Shown: positions 8,063-17,570, counted from the first letter of the stretch. The stretch is 64,000 nucleotides of DNA from Exiguobacterium sp. Helios (GCF_014524545.1 NZ_CP053557.1:1513501-1577500), one strand, 5' to 3'. The notes: a model not told the origin generated them from the letters alone. Translations and numbers: made by a program.

Positions 8063-10657
8063 ATGGCTGTCAAAGAAAAAATCAAACAAGATGTCTCACC
8101 TGTCGAACAAGCAATCAATCAAATCGTCGCGAAAGGTCAAACAGCACTTCAAGAATTACTGACATTTGATCAAACGAAAATCGATACGATCGTGCGGGAC
8201 ATGGCGCTCGCCGGTCTTGAACGTCACGTCGAACTGGCGCGTCTCGCGGTTGAAGAGACAGGACGCGGTGTCTTTGAAGATAAAATGATCAAAAACATGT
8301 TCGCAACAGAATACATCTACAATAGTCTCCGGAATGAAAAAACGGTCGGGATTTTAGAAGAAGACGTCCAAAACGGTATCACGTACATCGCGGAACCGGT
8401 CGGTGTCGTCTGTGGCGTCACACCGGTGACGAATCCGACGTCAACGACGATGTTCAAAGCGTTGATCGCGATCAAGACGCGTAACCCGATTGTGTTCGCC
8501 TTCCATCCATCAGCACAAAACTGTTCCCTCGAAGCAGCGAAAACATTACGCGATGCGGCCGTCAAAGCGGGTGCACCGAAAGATTGTATCCAGTGGGTCG
8601 AACAACCGTCACTTGAAGCAACAAAAGTTTTGATGAACCATACCGACATCGCGATGGTCCTCGCGACAGGCGGAGCCGGCATGGTCAAATCCGCTTACTC
8701 AACCGGTAAACCAGCACTTGGTGTCGGGCCGGGTAATGTACCGTGTTACATCGAAAAATCAGCTAAAATCAAACGCGCCGTCAGTGATTTGGTTCTCTCC
8801 AAAACATTTGATAACGGAATGATTTGTGCGTCCGAGCAAGCCGTCATCGTCGACCAGGAAATTTATGCGGAAGTCCGGGCAGAGATGGAAGCACTCGGTT
8901 GTTACTTCTGTACACCGGATGAGAAAAAACGTCTCGAAGCACTCGTCATCAAAACCGATACATGTGCCGTCAATGCGGATATCGTCGGAAAACCTGCGAC
9001 ATGGATTGCAGCAAAAGCCGGCATCGATGTTCCGGGCAACACCGTCATGCTCGTCGCGGAACTCGAAAAAGTCGGGGCTGAAGAACCGTTATCACACGAA
9101 AAACTAAGTCCGGTTCTCGGTGCGTACAGCGTTGCGTCAACGAATGACGCCTTCCATGTCGCGGAACGGATGCTTGAAATCGGCGGACTCGGTCATACGG
9201 CGGTTATTCACACAACAGATGATGAGTTGATGACAGCGTTTGGTCTCCGGATGAAAGCCTGCCGGATTCTCGTCAACAGTCCGTCAGCACACGGCGGAAT
9301 CGGCGATCTCTACAATGAATTGACACCGTCACTCACACTCGGTTGCGGATCATACGGGAAAAACTCGGTCTCAGAAAACGTAACGGCGAAACATCTACTC
9401 AATGTCAAAAAGGTGGCGAGACGACGCGTGAACATGCAGTGGTTCAAAGTACCGGAAAAGATTTTCTTTGAGAAAAACTCGGTTCAATACTTGAAATCGA
9501 TTCAAAATGTCTCACGAGCATTGATCGTCACCGACCAATCGATGGTTGAGTTCGGTTATGCCGACAAAGTCATCCGTAACTTGCCTGCAGGCGTCAGCTA
9601 CCGGATCTTTGACCAAGTCGAACCGGATCCATCCGTGACGACCGTTCAAGTCGGTGCCCAGGCGATGCGTGACTTTAAACCGGACCTGATCATCGCCCTC
9701 GGTGGCGGATCGGCGATGGATGCTGCGAAAGGGATGTGGTTGTTCTACGAGCAGCCAAACGAAACGTTCTCGAACCTCCGTCAAAAATTCATGGATATCC
9801 GGAAACGGGCCTATAAATTCCCGGAACTCGGTAATAAAGCGAAGTTCGTCGCCATTCCGACGACATCCGGTACGGGATCAGAAGTCACACCGTTCACTGT
9901 CATCACCGATAAAGAGAAAAACGTTAAGTATCCGATTGCTGACTATGCGTTGACACCAGACGTCGCCATTGTTGATCCGGAGTTCGTCATGACGGTGCCT
10001 GCCTCTATCACGGCCGATACAGGGATGGATGTCCTGACCCACGCGACGGAAGCTTTCGTCTCTGTCCTTGCGAACGACTACACGGATGGATTGGCATTAA
10101 AAGCAATCAAGATGATTTTTGAGTACTTGCCACGCGCTTACGATAACGGTTCAGACGCCGAAGCACGCGAAAAAGTCCACAATGCGTCCACGATGGCCGG
10201 AATGGCGTTTGCCAATGCCTTCCTCGGCATCAACCACTCGATCGCACACAAAATCGGTGGGGAGTTCCACACACCACACGGTCGGACGAATGCGATCCTG
10301 ATGCCGCACGTCATCCGTTACAATGCAACAAAACCAACAAAACTGGCCGCTTTCCCGAAATACGAATCGTTTATTGCAGATGAACGGTATGCGGAAATCG
10401 CCCGTTACCTCGGTCTGCCGGCAGCGACGACAGAACAAGGTGTCGAATCATTCATCCAAGCTGTCAGTGAACTCGGACAACGCCTCAACATCAAGATGTC
10501 GTTCAAAGCCCAAGGAATCAAAAAAGCCGACTTTGAAGCGAAACTCGACAAGATGGCCGTCGATGCGTTTGAGGATCAATGTACGACTGCGAATCCGAAA
10601 ATGCCGCTCGTGACGGAACTCCGTCAAATCATGGAACTCGCTTACGAAGGTATCTAA
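8063..10657 (+). CDS. adhE: Bifunctional acetaldehyde-CoA/alcohol dehydrogenase
   Basis: This 864-residue fermentative enzyme reduces acetyl-CoA to acetaldehyde and then to ethanol, oxidising two NADH. The N-terminal aldehyde dehydrogenase domain (about 1-440) carries the catalytic Cys255 in NGMICASEQ. The C-terminal iron-dependent alcohol dehydrogenase domain has GGGSAMDAAKG, TTSGTGSEVTPF, the metal ligands Asp656 and His660 in DVLTHATEA, and the HSIAHKIGG and HTPHGRTN histidines. The start ATG at 8063 follows GGGAGG; the frame is open further upstream but that part lacks homology. AdhE normally forms cytoplasmic spirosome filaments. The upstream region contains several redox and carbon-control sites, so anaerobic or high-NADH induction is expected. 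Confidence 0.97.
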   Translation: MAVKEKIKQDVSPVEQAINQIVAKGQTALQELLTFDQTKIDTIVRDMALAGLERHVELARLAVEETGRGVFEDKMIKNMFATEYIYNSLRNEKTVGILEEDVQNGITYIAEPVGVVCGVTPVTNPTSTTMFKALIAIKTRNPIVFAFHPSAQNCSLEAAKTLRDAAVKAGAPKDCIQWVEQPSLEATKVLMNHTDIAMVLATGGAGMVKSAYSTGKPALGVGPGNVPCYIEKSAKIKRAVSDLVLSKTFDNGMICASEQAVIVDQEIYAEVRAEMEALGCYFCTPDEKKRLEALVIKTDTCAVNADIVGKPATWIAAKAGIDVPGNTVMLVAELEKVGAEEPLSHEKLSPVLGAYSVASTNDAFHVAERMLEIGGLGHTAVIHTTDDELMTAFGLRMKACRILVNSPSAHGGIGDLYNELTPSLTLGCGSYGKNSVSENVTAKHLLNVKKVARRRVNMQWFKVPEKIFFEKNSVQYLKSIQNVSRALIVTDQSMVEFGYADKVIRNLPAGVSYRIFDQVEPDPSVTTVQVGAQAMRDFKPDLIIALGGGSAMDAAKGMWLFYEQPNETFSNLRQKFMDIRKRAYKFPELGNKAKFVAIPTTSGTGSEVTPFTVITDKEKNVKYPIADYALTPDVAIVDPEFVMTVPASITADTGMDVLTHATEAFVSVLANDYTDGLALKAIKMIFEYLPRAYDNGSDAEAREKVHNASTMAGMAFANAFLGINHSIAHKIGGEFHTPHGRTNAILMPHVIRYNATKPTKLAAFPKYESFIADERYAEIARYLGLPAATTEQGVESFIQAVSELGQRLNIKMSFKAQGIKKADFEAKLDKMAVDAFEDQCTTANPKMPLVTELRQIMELAYEGI

Positions 10658-10687
10658 TAGAGAGAAAAACATCATGGCAATTCAAAA

Positions 10688-10720
10688 GAGCCTTGCTTCC
10701 GGTTAACGGAGGCAAGGCTC
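10688..10720 (+). terminator. Hairpin terminator after adhE
   Basis: A 14-bp stem GAGCCTTGCTTCCG / CGGAGGCAAGGCTC with a GTTAA loop. The following TCGTGTGTTC is a weak U-tract, so termination may be incomplete or factor-assisted. Confidence 0.7.
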
Positions 10721-10752
10721 TCGTGTGTTCATAATCGTGAAGTAAAGTTTAC

Positions 10753-11163
10753 TCATTTGTTAATCACGATCGATAACTGATAATTCACATGCTCATTTAA
10801 TTCAGTTAAAAACGAATCCAGTTCCTTGTTCGATGGAAAACGACACTCCAATAGATAACAACTGTCCCCACTGATTTTATAATTATTCAGAACATATAAT
10901 GGATGTTTTTTGAGAAACGAGAGATACGGCTGGTGATGGGTATCTTTCGTATAGATACTAATCATCGCATGAATCGTATAACCCATCTTTACGGGGTTGA
11001 GAAGAATCGTATACCCTTCGATGATGCCTTGCTCTTCTAATTTCAAGACCCGGGCCGATGTTGCGGGTCCACTTAAGTGAATTTTTTGACCCAATTCTTT
11101 CATCGTGATCCGGCTGTTTTGTGACAGCTCGTTGATGATTTGTAAGTCCGTTTGATCCAACAC
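10753..11163 (-). CDS. Lrp/AsnC family transcriptional regulator
   Basis: A 136-residue DNA-binding regulator. The N-terminal helix-turn-helix (LDQTDLQIINELSQNSRITMKELGQKIHLSG, split over helices at residues 1-50) is followed by the RAM ligand-binding domain. The start is set at GTG 11163 because AAGGGA lies nine bases before it and Lrp proteins normally begin just before LDxxD; the ATG at 11181 would add six residues and has no clear ribosome binding site. It is divergent from the UlaG-like hydrolase and MFS operon and may control it, which is the common arrangement for local Lrp regulators. The effector is unknown. Confidence 0.88.
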   Translation of the reverse strand: MLDQTDLQIINELSQNSRITMKELGQKIHLSGPATSARVLKLEEQGIIEGYTILLNPVKMGYTIHAMISIYTKDTHHQPYLSFLKKHPLYVLNNYKISGDSCYLLECRFPSNKELDSFLTELNEHVNYQLSIVINK

Positions 11164-11280
11164 GATTTCAAATCCCTTCATAAGTAAAGTAAAACGGCAA
11201 AAATACCTTCAGTAAGCTCTGTATCGGGATGACGTTCAAATTATATACTAGGCTCCTAACAACGAAAAGGAGTGGTACAC

Positions 11281-12039
11281 ATGAACATCCAACATATCCG
11301 CAATGCAACGTTAAAACTGGACTATGCCGGCAAAACGTTTTTGATTGACCCGTTTTTAGCAAATAAGGGAGCCTATCCGGCATTTCCGAATTCGGCACGA
11401 CAAGATCAAAAAAATCCGTTAAACGACTTGCCGGTTTCACTTGACTCTATTATTGATGCAGATGCGGTCATTGTCACACATTTGCACCTCGATCATTGGG
11501 ACGACGTGGCGAAAGAAGTACTATCAAAAGACATGCCGTTGTTCACTCAGAATGAACAGGATGCCCAAGAAATCAGAAACAGCGGCTTCCAAAACGTCGA
11601 AGTGTTACAAGAAGATACCGTTTTTGAAGGGATTCAATTGATTCAAACAAAAGGTGAACATGGCAGAGGACCCATTTTGGAAATCGCCGGTTCGGTATGC
11701 GGAGTCGTCTTTAAACATGAGGATGAAAAGACAGTATACATCGCTGGCGATACGGTCTGGTATGAAGAAGTGGAGAAAGTGATCAAGCAGCATCAACCGA
11801 AAGTCATCGTCGTCAACGCGGGCGATAACCAGTTTGTTGAAGGTGGATCCCTGGTGATGGGAGCGGAAGACGTCTTAGCTGTCCATCAGGCAGCTCCAGC
11901 GGCTATGATTTTATCCGTGCATATGGAAGCTGTGAATCACTGGGCATTGTCTCGGACGGATTTAAGAACGTTTGCCGATGAACATCACTTTTCTTCTCAA
12001 CTGATCGTGCCGGAAGATGGCGAGCGTTTTGTGTTTTAA
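11281..12039 (+). CDS. Metallo-beta-lactamase fold hydrolase (UlaG-like)
   Basis: This 252-residue protein has the metallo-beta-lactamase fold: THLHLDHWD (His67, His69, Asp71, His72), a late VYIAGDTVWY aspartate strand and the IDPF strand near residue 22 typical of the UlaG/L-ascorbate-6-phosphate lactonase and YtkL-type group. It is a cytoplasmic metal-dependent hydrolase of unknown substrate. The ATG at 11281 follows AAAAGGAG eight bases upstream; a GTG at 11272 overlaps that site. An MFS transporter gene follows after 39 bases, so the two are probably co-transcribed, and the Lrp regulator is divergent. Confidence 0.85.
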   Translation: MNIQHIRNATLKLDYAGKTFLIDPFLANKGAYPAFPNSARQDQKNPLNDLPVSLDSIIDADAVIVTHLHLDHWDDVAKEVLSKDMPLFTQNEQDAQEIRNSGFQNVEVLQEDTVFEGIQLIQTKGEHGRGPILEIAGSVCGVVFKHEDEKTVYIAGDTVWYEEVEKVIKQHQPKVIVVNAGDNQFVEGGSLVMGAEDVLAVHQAAPAAMILSVHMEAVNHWALSRTDLRTFADEHHFSSQLIVPEDGERFVF

Positions 12040-12078
12040 GTTTAACTGGAGTTGCCGTGATTTTTGGAGGCACTCATC

Positions 12079-13236
12079 TTGAAGCAGATGGAGAAACGGT
12101 CTTTATGGACAAAAGAATTCGTGATGTTATCAAGTATCAACTTTTTCTTGATTTTTATGTATCTGTTGCTAAATTCCATCATCACACTGTATGCACTTAA
12201 TGAATTGGGTACGACGACTGGTCAGGCGGGGGTAGTCGCAGGTATTTTTATCATCGGTGCGTTGGTGGGGCGTCTCGTGACAGGGATGCTTTTGTCGAAA
12301 GTGAACGGTCAGTCCTTGTTACGCTTTGGATTACTGTTCTTTGCCCTGACGATGGCTCTCTATATTTTGGATTTTGGATTTGTTTTTTTGGCCTTAACCC
12401 GTTTATTAAATGGTTTTGCGATGGGGATTGCAACAACTATCATCGGAACGATCGTCGTCTTGACAATTCCGGAAGAAAGAAGCGGAGAGGGCATCGGCTA
12501 CTTTGCAGTAAGTACAGCGTTGGCCACCGGAATCGGTCCGTTCGTTGGACTGTTTTTGATGCCCCGGACAGGGTTTACGACAATCTTTCTATTCTGTTTG
12601 CTGCTGGCAGTCCTGAGTATGATGTGTGGATGGTTCCTTTCGGTTCCATCGAAGAAAATAAATACTCCGACTTCGTATTTGAAGTGGACGCATGTGTTTG
12701 AACGAAAAGCATTACCCATCAGCTTGCTTATTTTAGTGATGACTTTTTGTTTTTCCAGTATCCTCTCGTATATCAGTTTATTTGCCATCGAGCGTAATCT
12801 AATCACTGCTGCCAGTTATTTCTTTATCGTCTACACATTGACGGTTTTGGTTTCACGTCCTGTTACGGGACGTTTGATGGATCAGCGCGGACCCGACGTC
12901 GTCATGTATCCTGCCTTTCTCCTGTTTGCCGTCGGACTGTTTTTCCTGAGTAGTGCAACTGATGCCGTTGTCTTTCTATTCGCTAGCCTGTTGATTGGAC
13001 TCGGATTCGGCAATCTCTCTTCGATCAGTCAGACGATGGCTGTGAAAGCTGTCCCGCGCGAAGGAAAAGCACGTGCAACGGCGACGTTTCTTATTTTTTT
13101 TGATATCGGAAATGGACTCGGTCCGGTTGTACTCGGCTTGATGTTGCCGGTTATTGGATACACTGTCATGTATGTACTGCTTGGAATCATCGTGCTGTTG
13201 ACGAGTCTTCTTTACCGGCGTTTGTCTCTGCGATGA
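12079..13236 (+). CDS. MFS transporter
   Basis: A 385-residue, twelve-helix major facilitator superfamily protein. The GALVGRLVTGMLLSKVNGQSL-like loop between helices 2 and 3, and the repeat RPVTGRLMDQRGP between helices 8 and 9, are the usual MFS signatures. It looks like the YfkF/YwoG-type drug or metabolite exporter group. The start is TTG at 12079: GGAGG at 12066-12070 leaves eight bases before it, while the ATG at 12088 is too far. It lies in one operon with the upstream metallo-hydrolase. Substrate unknown. Confidence 0.88.
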   Translation: MKQMEKRSLWTKEFVMLSSINFFLIFMYLLLNSIITLYALNELGTTTGQAGVVAGIFIIGALVGRLVTGMLLSKVNGQSLLRFGLLFFALTMALYILDFGFVFLALTRLLNGFAMGIATTIIGTIVVLTIPEERSGEGIGYFAVSTALATGIGPFVGLFLMPRTGFTTIFLFCLLLAVLSMMCGWFLSVPSKKINTPTSYLKWTHVFERKALPISLLILVMTFCFSSILSYISLFAIERNLITAASYFFIVYTLTVLVSRPVTGRLMDQRGPDVVMYPAFLLFAVGLFFLSSATDAVVFLFASLLIGLGFGNLSSISQTMAVKAVPREGKARATATFLIFFDIGNGLGPVVLGLMLPVIGYTVMYVLLGIIVLLTSLLYRRLSLR

Positions 13237-13286
13237 ATGGGACATAGTACGCACGTCATGCAAAAAACGAAATTCAAAAAACAACT

Positions 13287-13346
13287 AAAAAACTCAATGT
13301 GGTCGGGGAAGACTTTTGTTCTTCGACCGGATTGAGTTTTCTTTTT
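13287..13346 (+). terminator. Terminator after MFS gene
   Basis: AAACTCAAT pairs with ATTGAGTTT, with an inner GTCGGGGAAGA / TCTTCGACC stem, followed by TTTTCTTTTT. Confidence 0.82.
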
Positions 13347-13364
13347 ACCAAAGGAGTAGTGAAC

Positions 13365-13928
13365 ATGTTTTTGGAAACAGAACACTTGACGAAAGACCAT
13401 CGGGATATCGACCGGGTAAATCAATTATACCTGGAAGCATTCCCGGATCATGAACGGATGCCGATGAACATATTGTTAAGAAAAGCCAACAAGCGCTCTG
13501 TGGATTTTTGGGCGCTGTATGATCAAAACATTTTTGTTGGTTTTACCTATGTGATCACGCATCAAGATTTAACGTATGTGTTATATGTGGCTGTTGACGG
13601 TCAGGCAAGATCCAGCGGCTACGGCAGTCAACTCTTAAAGAAGATTGAAGAACACCGGCCGGGAAATCGTATAATATTAAATATCGAGAATCTGGATGAG
13701 AGTGCTGAAAATTATCAACAGCGGGTGACACGGAAAAAGTTCTATGTGCGGAACGGCTATCGAGATTCCGGTCTGGTGTATGAAGACCGATGGGCAAAAT
13801 ATGAAGTACTCTTGAACGGAACGAACGTAGAAACACATGAGTTTTATCGGTTGCTGCGAAAGTTTGCGGGAAACCTTCTATTCCTTCTCTTTAAACCGCG
13901 TATTACAAAAACAAATTTGAATCGTTAA
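13365..13928 (+). CDS. GNAT family N-acetyltransferase
   Basis: This 187-residue protein has the GNAT fold, with the acetyl-CoA pyrophosphate loop VDGQARSSGYGSQLL in the position of the Q/RxxGxG/A motif, followed by the NIENLDESAENYQQR strand and a KKFYVRNGYRDSG block typical of motif B. The start at 13365 has AAAGGAG upstream; the frame is open back to 13299 but those codons lie in the preceding terminator. The C-terminus carries a hydrophobic, basic tail (LLFLLFKPRI) that may touch the membrane. Acyl acceptor unknown. Confidence 0.82.
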   Translation: MFLETEHLTKDHRDIDRVNQLYLEAFPDHERMPMNILLRKANKRSVDFWALYDQNIFVGFTYVITHQDLTYVLYVAVDGQARSSGYGSQLLKKIEEHRPGNRIILNIENLDESAENYQQRVTRKKFYVRNGYRDSGLVYEDRWAKYEVLLNGTNVETHEFYRLLRKFAGNLLFLLFKPRITKTNLNR

Positions 13929-13934
13929 ACAGTA

Positions 13935-14429
13935 TTACCGAAACCAGTCCCAATACATCGTCCCTTGCGCAACAATCAGATAATCAAGCCACTTATCGAA
14001 GGAGAACGGGAGTCGTTCGAAGTCAGGATCTTCGTACGTCAGGAATTCACCGGTCCAGATCCGATTGTCACCTTCACTGATCGATTCGCAAACGAGCCAT
14101 TCGCCGTCAGGTCCGTTACCAATCGGGATGAAGCCCGGTGGACATTCCCAAATCGGGAGGTAAGTCAAAATAGCATCAATCGAAAACAACTCGAAACCCC
14201 CGCCGCCGTCCAGCGTGAAATAAAGACGGGCACCATTATGAACACTTAAAAAATGTACGATTTCTTTTGGTGTGTCTTTTGGGAGTCGAGCCAATTCTTC
14301 CTGGCTGGCGCCTGAGTTGAAGCTGAACGACTCGACCTCGACATATCCTTCTTCCTTTTGCACTTCGAGCTGACTGTTGATTAAGCGGTCCTGTAATTGA
14401 AGTAATGTTTCCATCCCTGCTTGATACAT
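13935..14429 (-). CDS. SMI1/KNR4 family protein
   Basis: This 164-residue protein matches the SMI1/KNR4 (SUKH) fold: LPKDTPKEIVHFLSVHNGARLYF in the N-terminal part, GFELFSIDAIL, IPIGNGPDGEWLVC and a C-terminal FDKWLDYLIVAQGTMYWDW. In bacteria this fold is widespread among immunity proteins that neutralise polymorphic toxins. The ATG at 14429 is four bases past the stop of the preceding gene, and the GGGGATG at the end of that gene serves as ribosome binding site, so the two are translationally coupled. No toxin gene is nearby, so it may be an orphan immunity gene. Confidence 0.8.
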   Translation of the reverse strand: MYQAGMETLLQLQDRLINSQLEVQKEEGYVEVESFSFNSGASQEELARLPKDTPKEIVHFLSVHNGARLYFTLDGGGGFELFSIDAILTYLPIWECPPGFIPIGNGPDGEWLVCESISEGDNRIWTGEFLTYEDPDFERLPFSFDKWLDYLIVAQGTMYWDWFR

Positions 14430-14433
14430 GTGT

Positions 14434-14883
14434 TTATTTCATCCCCTTCAAAAAGTCTTTTGCGACTCGATTCTTTGGTTCCATCCGTAAGATTTCATTC
14501 GCCACAGCAAGGGCTTCCTGTGTTGGTGTGACTCGATCGGGCACTTCCGTTAAGAACAACAAATACTCCAGGAAAGCGACGTCTTGGCGATGGGTCAGGG
14601 CAACTATTCGCTGAACATGGTCATACGCTCGGTAGTAGGCGCGGTCATAATGACAAAAAGGATGGATCAATAGACCAAACGCTAACTCGTGCAGTTTGAC
14701 TGTTTCTTTTTGTTCAATCAGATAACAGACGAACTGATACAAAATGTCTGTCTCGTGATCAAAGGCGTCCCCAATGAATTTATCACTGATTTCATCGATG
14801 TCATACGTCTCAAATAAGATTTTTGCCTTGCTGAATTGATTCATTTTAATCAGTGTCATGAGGTAAGTGTAATCGATGGACAT
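14434..14883 (-). CDS. Small helical protein of unknown function
   Basis: I do not recognise a named family in this 149-residue protein. It appears entirely alpha-helical, with TPR-like pairs (YTYLMTLIKMNQFSKAKILFE, then AFDHETDILYQFVCYLIEQKE, then RQDVAFLEYLLFLTEV) and no signal peptide. It is the first gene of a coupled pair with an SMI1/KNR4 protein. Similar small helical proteins often accompany immunity genes of LXG or WapA-type toxins, which makes an accessory or immunity role plausible but unproven. The ATG at 14883 has GGAGCTGG-type sequence upstream. The kinase-fold gene precedes it by 17 bases, so all three may share a transcript. Confidence 0.72.
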   Translation of the reverse strand: MSIDYTYLMTLIKMNQFSKAKILFETYDIDEISDKFIGDAFDHETDILYQFVCYLIEQKETVKLHELAFGLLIHPFCHYDRAYYRAYDHVQRIVALTHRQDVAFLEYLLFLTEVPDRVTPTQEALAVANEILRMEPKNRVAKDFLKGMK

Positions 14884-14900
14884 TTAAATCCAGCTCCTTA

Positions 14901-15938
14901 CTAAAAAGTACTAATCGTGTTCTTTTGACTGTCACGCCACAACTTTCTAATCACTGGACAAAGCGCTTCGTAGTCTTTGAGCGCTTTTAACGTCTCAAGC
15001 ACCTGTTGAACGGCAACTTGTTGCTCTTTTTCAGTTACGGGTTCAAGGTGAAGAGCTTTGGATAGACTATAAGCAAGCCATCCGAGTTTACTCGCGTATC
15101 CAGCGGACAGAGCGGGCTCAAGAGGATAGTCAAGTCGACCGCCTGCCGCGTGATACCCTTTGACGAATGCCTCGAAATGGTCTCGTCGCACACGATTTTG
15201 CTCATCGAGCGACCAATAAAGGACCGTTTCTAAAAAATCGTGCATCGGATGAATCGGACCGGCTGATTCCCAGTCGATAAGAATCGGTGCACCGGACTTC
15301 CATAACACGTTTTTGGCATCCAAATCGCGGTGACTGAGGACCGATGTTCCTTGCCATTGTTTTAGGGTAGAAGACGCTTCGCTATCCCAACGCTTGATTC
15401 GTTTTAAGTCCGTCCAATAAGGTTCTAGCACTGTGAGTCCTTGCTGACGGATTTTTTCAGCGAATGTGTCCCATGGAAGCGGAGACTTTGTTGACGCAGG
15501 GGTTTGTTGAATCGTCAGCGAGGACAGGTCCGCAGCGTGGATCTGCGCCAACTGTTCGCCGATCAGTTCAGCGTGGCTCGGTGTGACTTGGCTAATCAGG
15601 AAGATCGAACCGTCCACCCACGGGAAGACAAGGTAATAGTGTGTACCGATTTGTTGCAAGGCAGATCCATCAATCGTCAAGGCAGGCAGAGCGGACACTT
15701 TGCCTGCTAAAGCGTTGACAATCCGTTCCGAATCGATGAAGTTTTGCCGTGCGGTCGGACGAGAAAGAATGGATGGATTCAGCAACTTTACTGCATATGT
15801 CCCGGTCGTTGTCTGAATTTGATTCATCTGATGCAGGAGACCACCGGACAGCGCTGTCGGTTCCGTAAGCAGCTGACCAAGTTTTGCCTGTTTGCTGATG
15901 TTCTCAAAAAGCGTTTGATTGGGTTCTGTTGTCGTCAC
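14901..15938 (-). CDS. Aminoglycoside phosphotransferase-family kinase
   Basis: This 345-residue protein has the APH/choline-kinase fold: a catalytic loop VLSHRDLDAKNVLW, a metal-binding ILIDWESAGP aspartate, and an N-lobe with GTYAVKLLNP containing the ATP-contacting lysine. Such enzymes phosphorylate small molecules such as aminoglycosides, homoserine, choline or methylthioribose; the family call does not imply drug resistance. The GTG at 15938 is preferred because AGGAGG lies six bases before it; the ATG at 15953 overlaps that site. It is the first gene of a probable three-gene minus-strand unit. Confidence 0.82.
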   Translation of the reverse strand: MTTTEPNQTLFENISKQAKLGQLLTEPTALSGGLLHQMNQIQTTTGTYAVKLLNPSILSRPTARQNFIDSERIVNALAGKVSALPALTIDGSALQQIGTHYYLVFPWVDGSIFLISQVTPSHAELIGEQLAQIHAADLSSLTIQQTPASTKSPLPWDTFAEKIRQQGLTVLEPYWTDLKRIKRWDSEASSTLKQWQGTSVLSHRDLDAKNVLWKSGAPILIDWESAGPIHPMHDFLETVLYWSLDEQNRVRRDHFEAFVKGYHAAGGRLDYPLEPALSAGYASKLGWLAYSLSKALHLEPVTEKEQQVAVQQVLETLKALKDYEALCPVIRKLWRDSQKNTISTF

Positions 15939-16100
15939 GTCGTTCCTCCTCATGGAATCAAAATCCCTCTTCCATACAATTTTGGTTATAATTAGAGTAT
16001 ATCGTACAAAAATGACCAGAAGTCATTGAAATTAGGCGACCGGCGTTTCTGAACGGCATAGAACAGGAATAATCAAACAAAGGAAAAGGAGGGATTGACG

Positions 16101-17489
16101 ATGGAGCAACGACAAGAGCGGCGCAACCGGCGCTTTTCGATTATGGATCTCGTGTTCGGGATTGGGTTTGGTCTAATTTTCTTTGCCGTCTTATATGGTC
16201 TGATGTCACTCGTGACCGGACAAATCGAATCCTCGGGTGATTACCAGTCGCTCGTCGAGCAAATGCAGGATGCAGGCGTCACCTGGGGAAGCAGCGACGT
16301 GACGGTCACGCTGATGCTGTTATTCGTCGGCGGACTGGACGTGACGATGCCGGGTGCCGTCCGGGAAGCAATCATCAATCAAGCGCTCGGGGCGAGTTCG
16401 GCCGGAGATGTGTTATCGATCTTTGGGATAGATTTGAATCAAGTCTTGTCCCCGCTGACATTCGACGCCACTTATGGATCGCTGTTGTTGTCGGTGTTTG
16501 GGATCGTATTTGTTTTTATTCTCTTTTTAATGATGCGGATCAAAGCAAACCGGCTCGGGTGGACAGTTCGATCCGTCAGTTTTTTGGTGACGGTCTGGAT
16601 CGGTTGGTTCTTTCTTGTCCAGCGCAGTGATTCGGTTCCCTTTTTATCGTTCCAAGGCGGTGTATTGACACAAGGTTTGCTGGCACTTGGGATCGTAATC
16701 GGTTTAAGTTATCTGGCGCTCTATCCGCAAGGGTTATCGGCGGCAGCCCGGGGCAGCCTGCTCGTATTGGTATTTGCGAGTTGTCTCCAGCTGTATCTCG
16801 TCGTGACGGATGAAACCAAATACAACGGAGATTCGATGCTTCGGACGGCCTTGACGGTCGCGAGTCTCGATGCCGGAAGCGGCGGCATGTACGACTTGTT
16901 GCACGGCGGACAGATTTCCTATAAAGCGAACGTTCTCGGAGCAGACGTCGACGTACCGGTGACGATGCTAAACGGGGAGACATCGACCGGGAAATTAAAT
17001 CAATCGATTGAGGATGTCCTGGCAGAAGTGGACACTGATCGGGTGACGGAACAGCTGTTGACGATTCTCGGGGGCGAACGACCTGATTTGTCGGATACCC
17101 GGTTGAATCTCGAACCGATCGATTACGGCATCGCCCGGCAGACGATTCAGGCACTCGATGCGGAATCAGCCGGATCCGTACCGGAGCCGATTGACTCGGA
17201 AAGTGCCTACTGGGTCTTGATTCTGATTCCGTTTGTTCTGTATCTGCTCGTCAGTATCCGTGCGTTCCGGACGATTCTTGATCCGATCGTCTTTGCAGTT
17301 TTAGTCGGCGTGACGAGTTTCCTTGTCGCTCAAGCGACGACGGCAAACTTTACCGTTGCTTGGCGGAATGAAGCCTTACTGCAGTTTGCGCAACAACCGG
17401 TTGGGCTGACACCGCTCTATGCAGCCGGCATGGCCTTGTTGGCGGGATTAATCGGCTTTGTCATCAAACGAAAACCAACTGTTTCATAA
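16101..17489 (+). CDS. Polytopic membrane protein of unknown function
   Basis: A 462-residue membrane protein I cannot assign. About eight hydrophobic segments are visible: near residues 13-35, 130-150, 160-178, 188-208, 214-236, then three after residue 365. A long soluble loop of about 120 residues (240-355; GGMYDLLHGGQISYKANVLGA onward in part) probably faces outward, and a shorter one lies at 40-125. The start ATG at 16101 follows AGGAGGGATTGACG; the in-frame TTG at 16095 is too near. It is a single gene with its own terminator. Confidence 0.75.
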   Translation: MEQRQERRNRRFSIMDLVFGIGFGLIFFAVLYGLMSLVTGQIESSGDYQSLVEQMQDAGVTWGSSDVTVTLMLLFVGGLDVTMPGAVREAIINQALGASSAGDVLSIFGIDLNQVLSPLTFDATYGSLLLSVFGIVFVFILFLMMRIKANRLGWTVRSVSFLVTVWIGWFFLVQRSDSVPFLSFQGGVLTQGLLALGIVIGLSYLALYPQGLSAAARGSLLVLVFASCLQLYLVVTDETKYNGDSMLRTALTVASLDAGSGGMYDLLHGGQISYKANVLGADVDVPVTMLNGETSTGKLNQSIEDVLAEVDTDRVTEQLLTILGGERPDLSDTRLNLEPIDYGIARQTIQALDAESAGSVPEPIDSESAYWVLILIPFVLYLLVSIRAFRTILDPIVFAVLVGVTSFLVAQATTANFTVAWRNEALLQFAQQPVGLTPLYAAGMALLAGLIGFVIKRKPTVS

Positions 17490-17529
17490 ATAAAAAATGA
17501 TCGGTTTAAGAATAGCTATGTAATGAGAA

Positions 17530-17562
17530 GGGCACAGTCGAAAGAATCTGTGCTCTTTTTTC
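17530..17562 (+). terminator. Terminator after the membrane protein gene
   Basis: GGGCACAG pairs with CTGTGCTC (one G-T pair) around a ten-base loop, followed by six T. Confidence 0.8.
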
Positions 17563-17570
17563 GTTTCGAC

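Noticed and set aside
9512-9784. Antisense frames across adhE, araA, GH31 and other long genes
   Set aside because: They are frame shadows of high-GC3 coding regions, without ribosome binding sites or protein similarity.
14901-15938. Antibiotic resistance role for the APH-fold kinase
   Set aside because: The fold is shared by many metabolic kinases and nothing in the sequence or context points to aminoglycosides.
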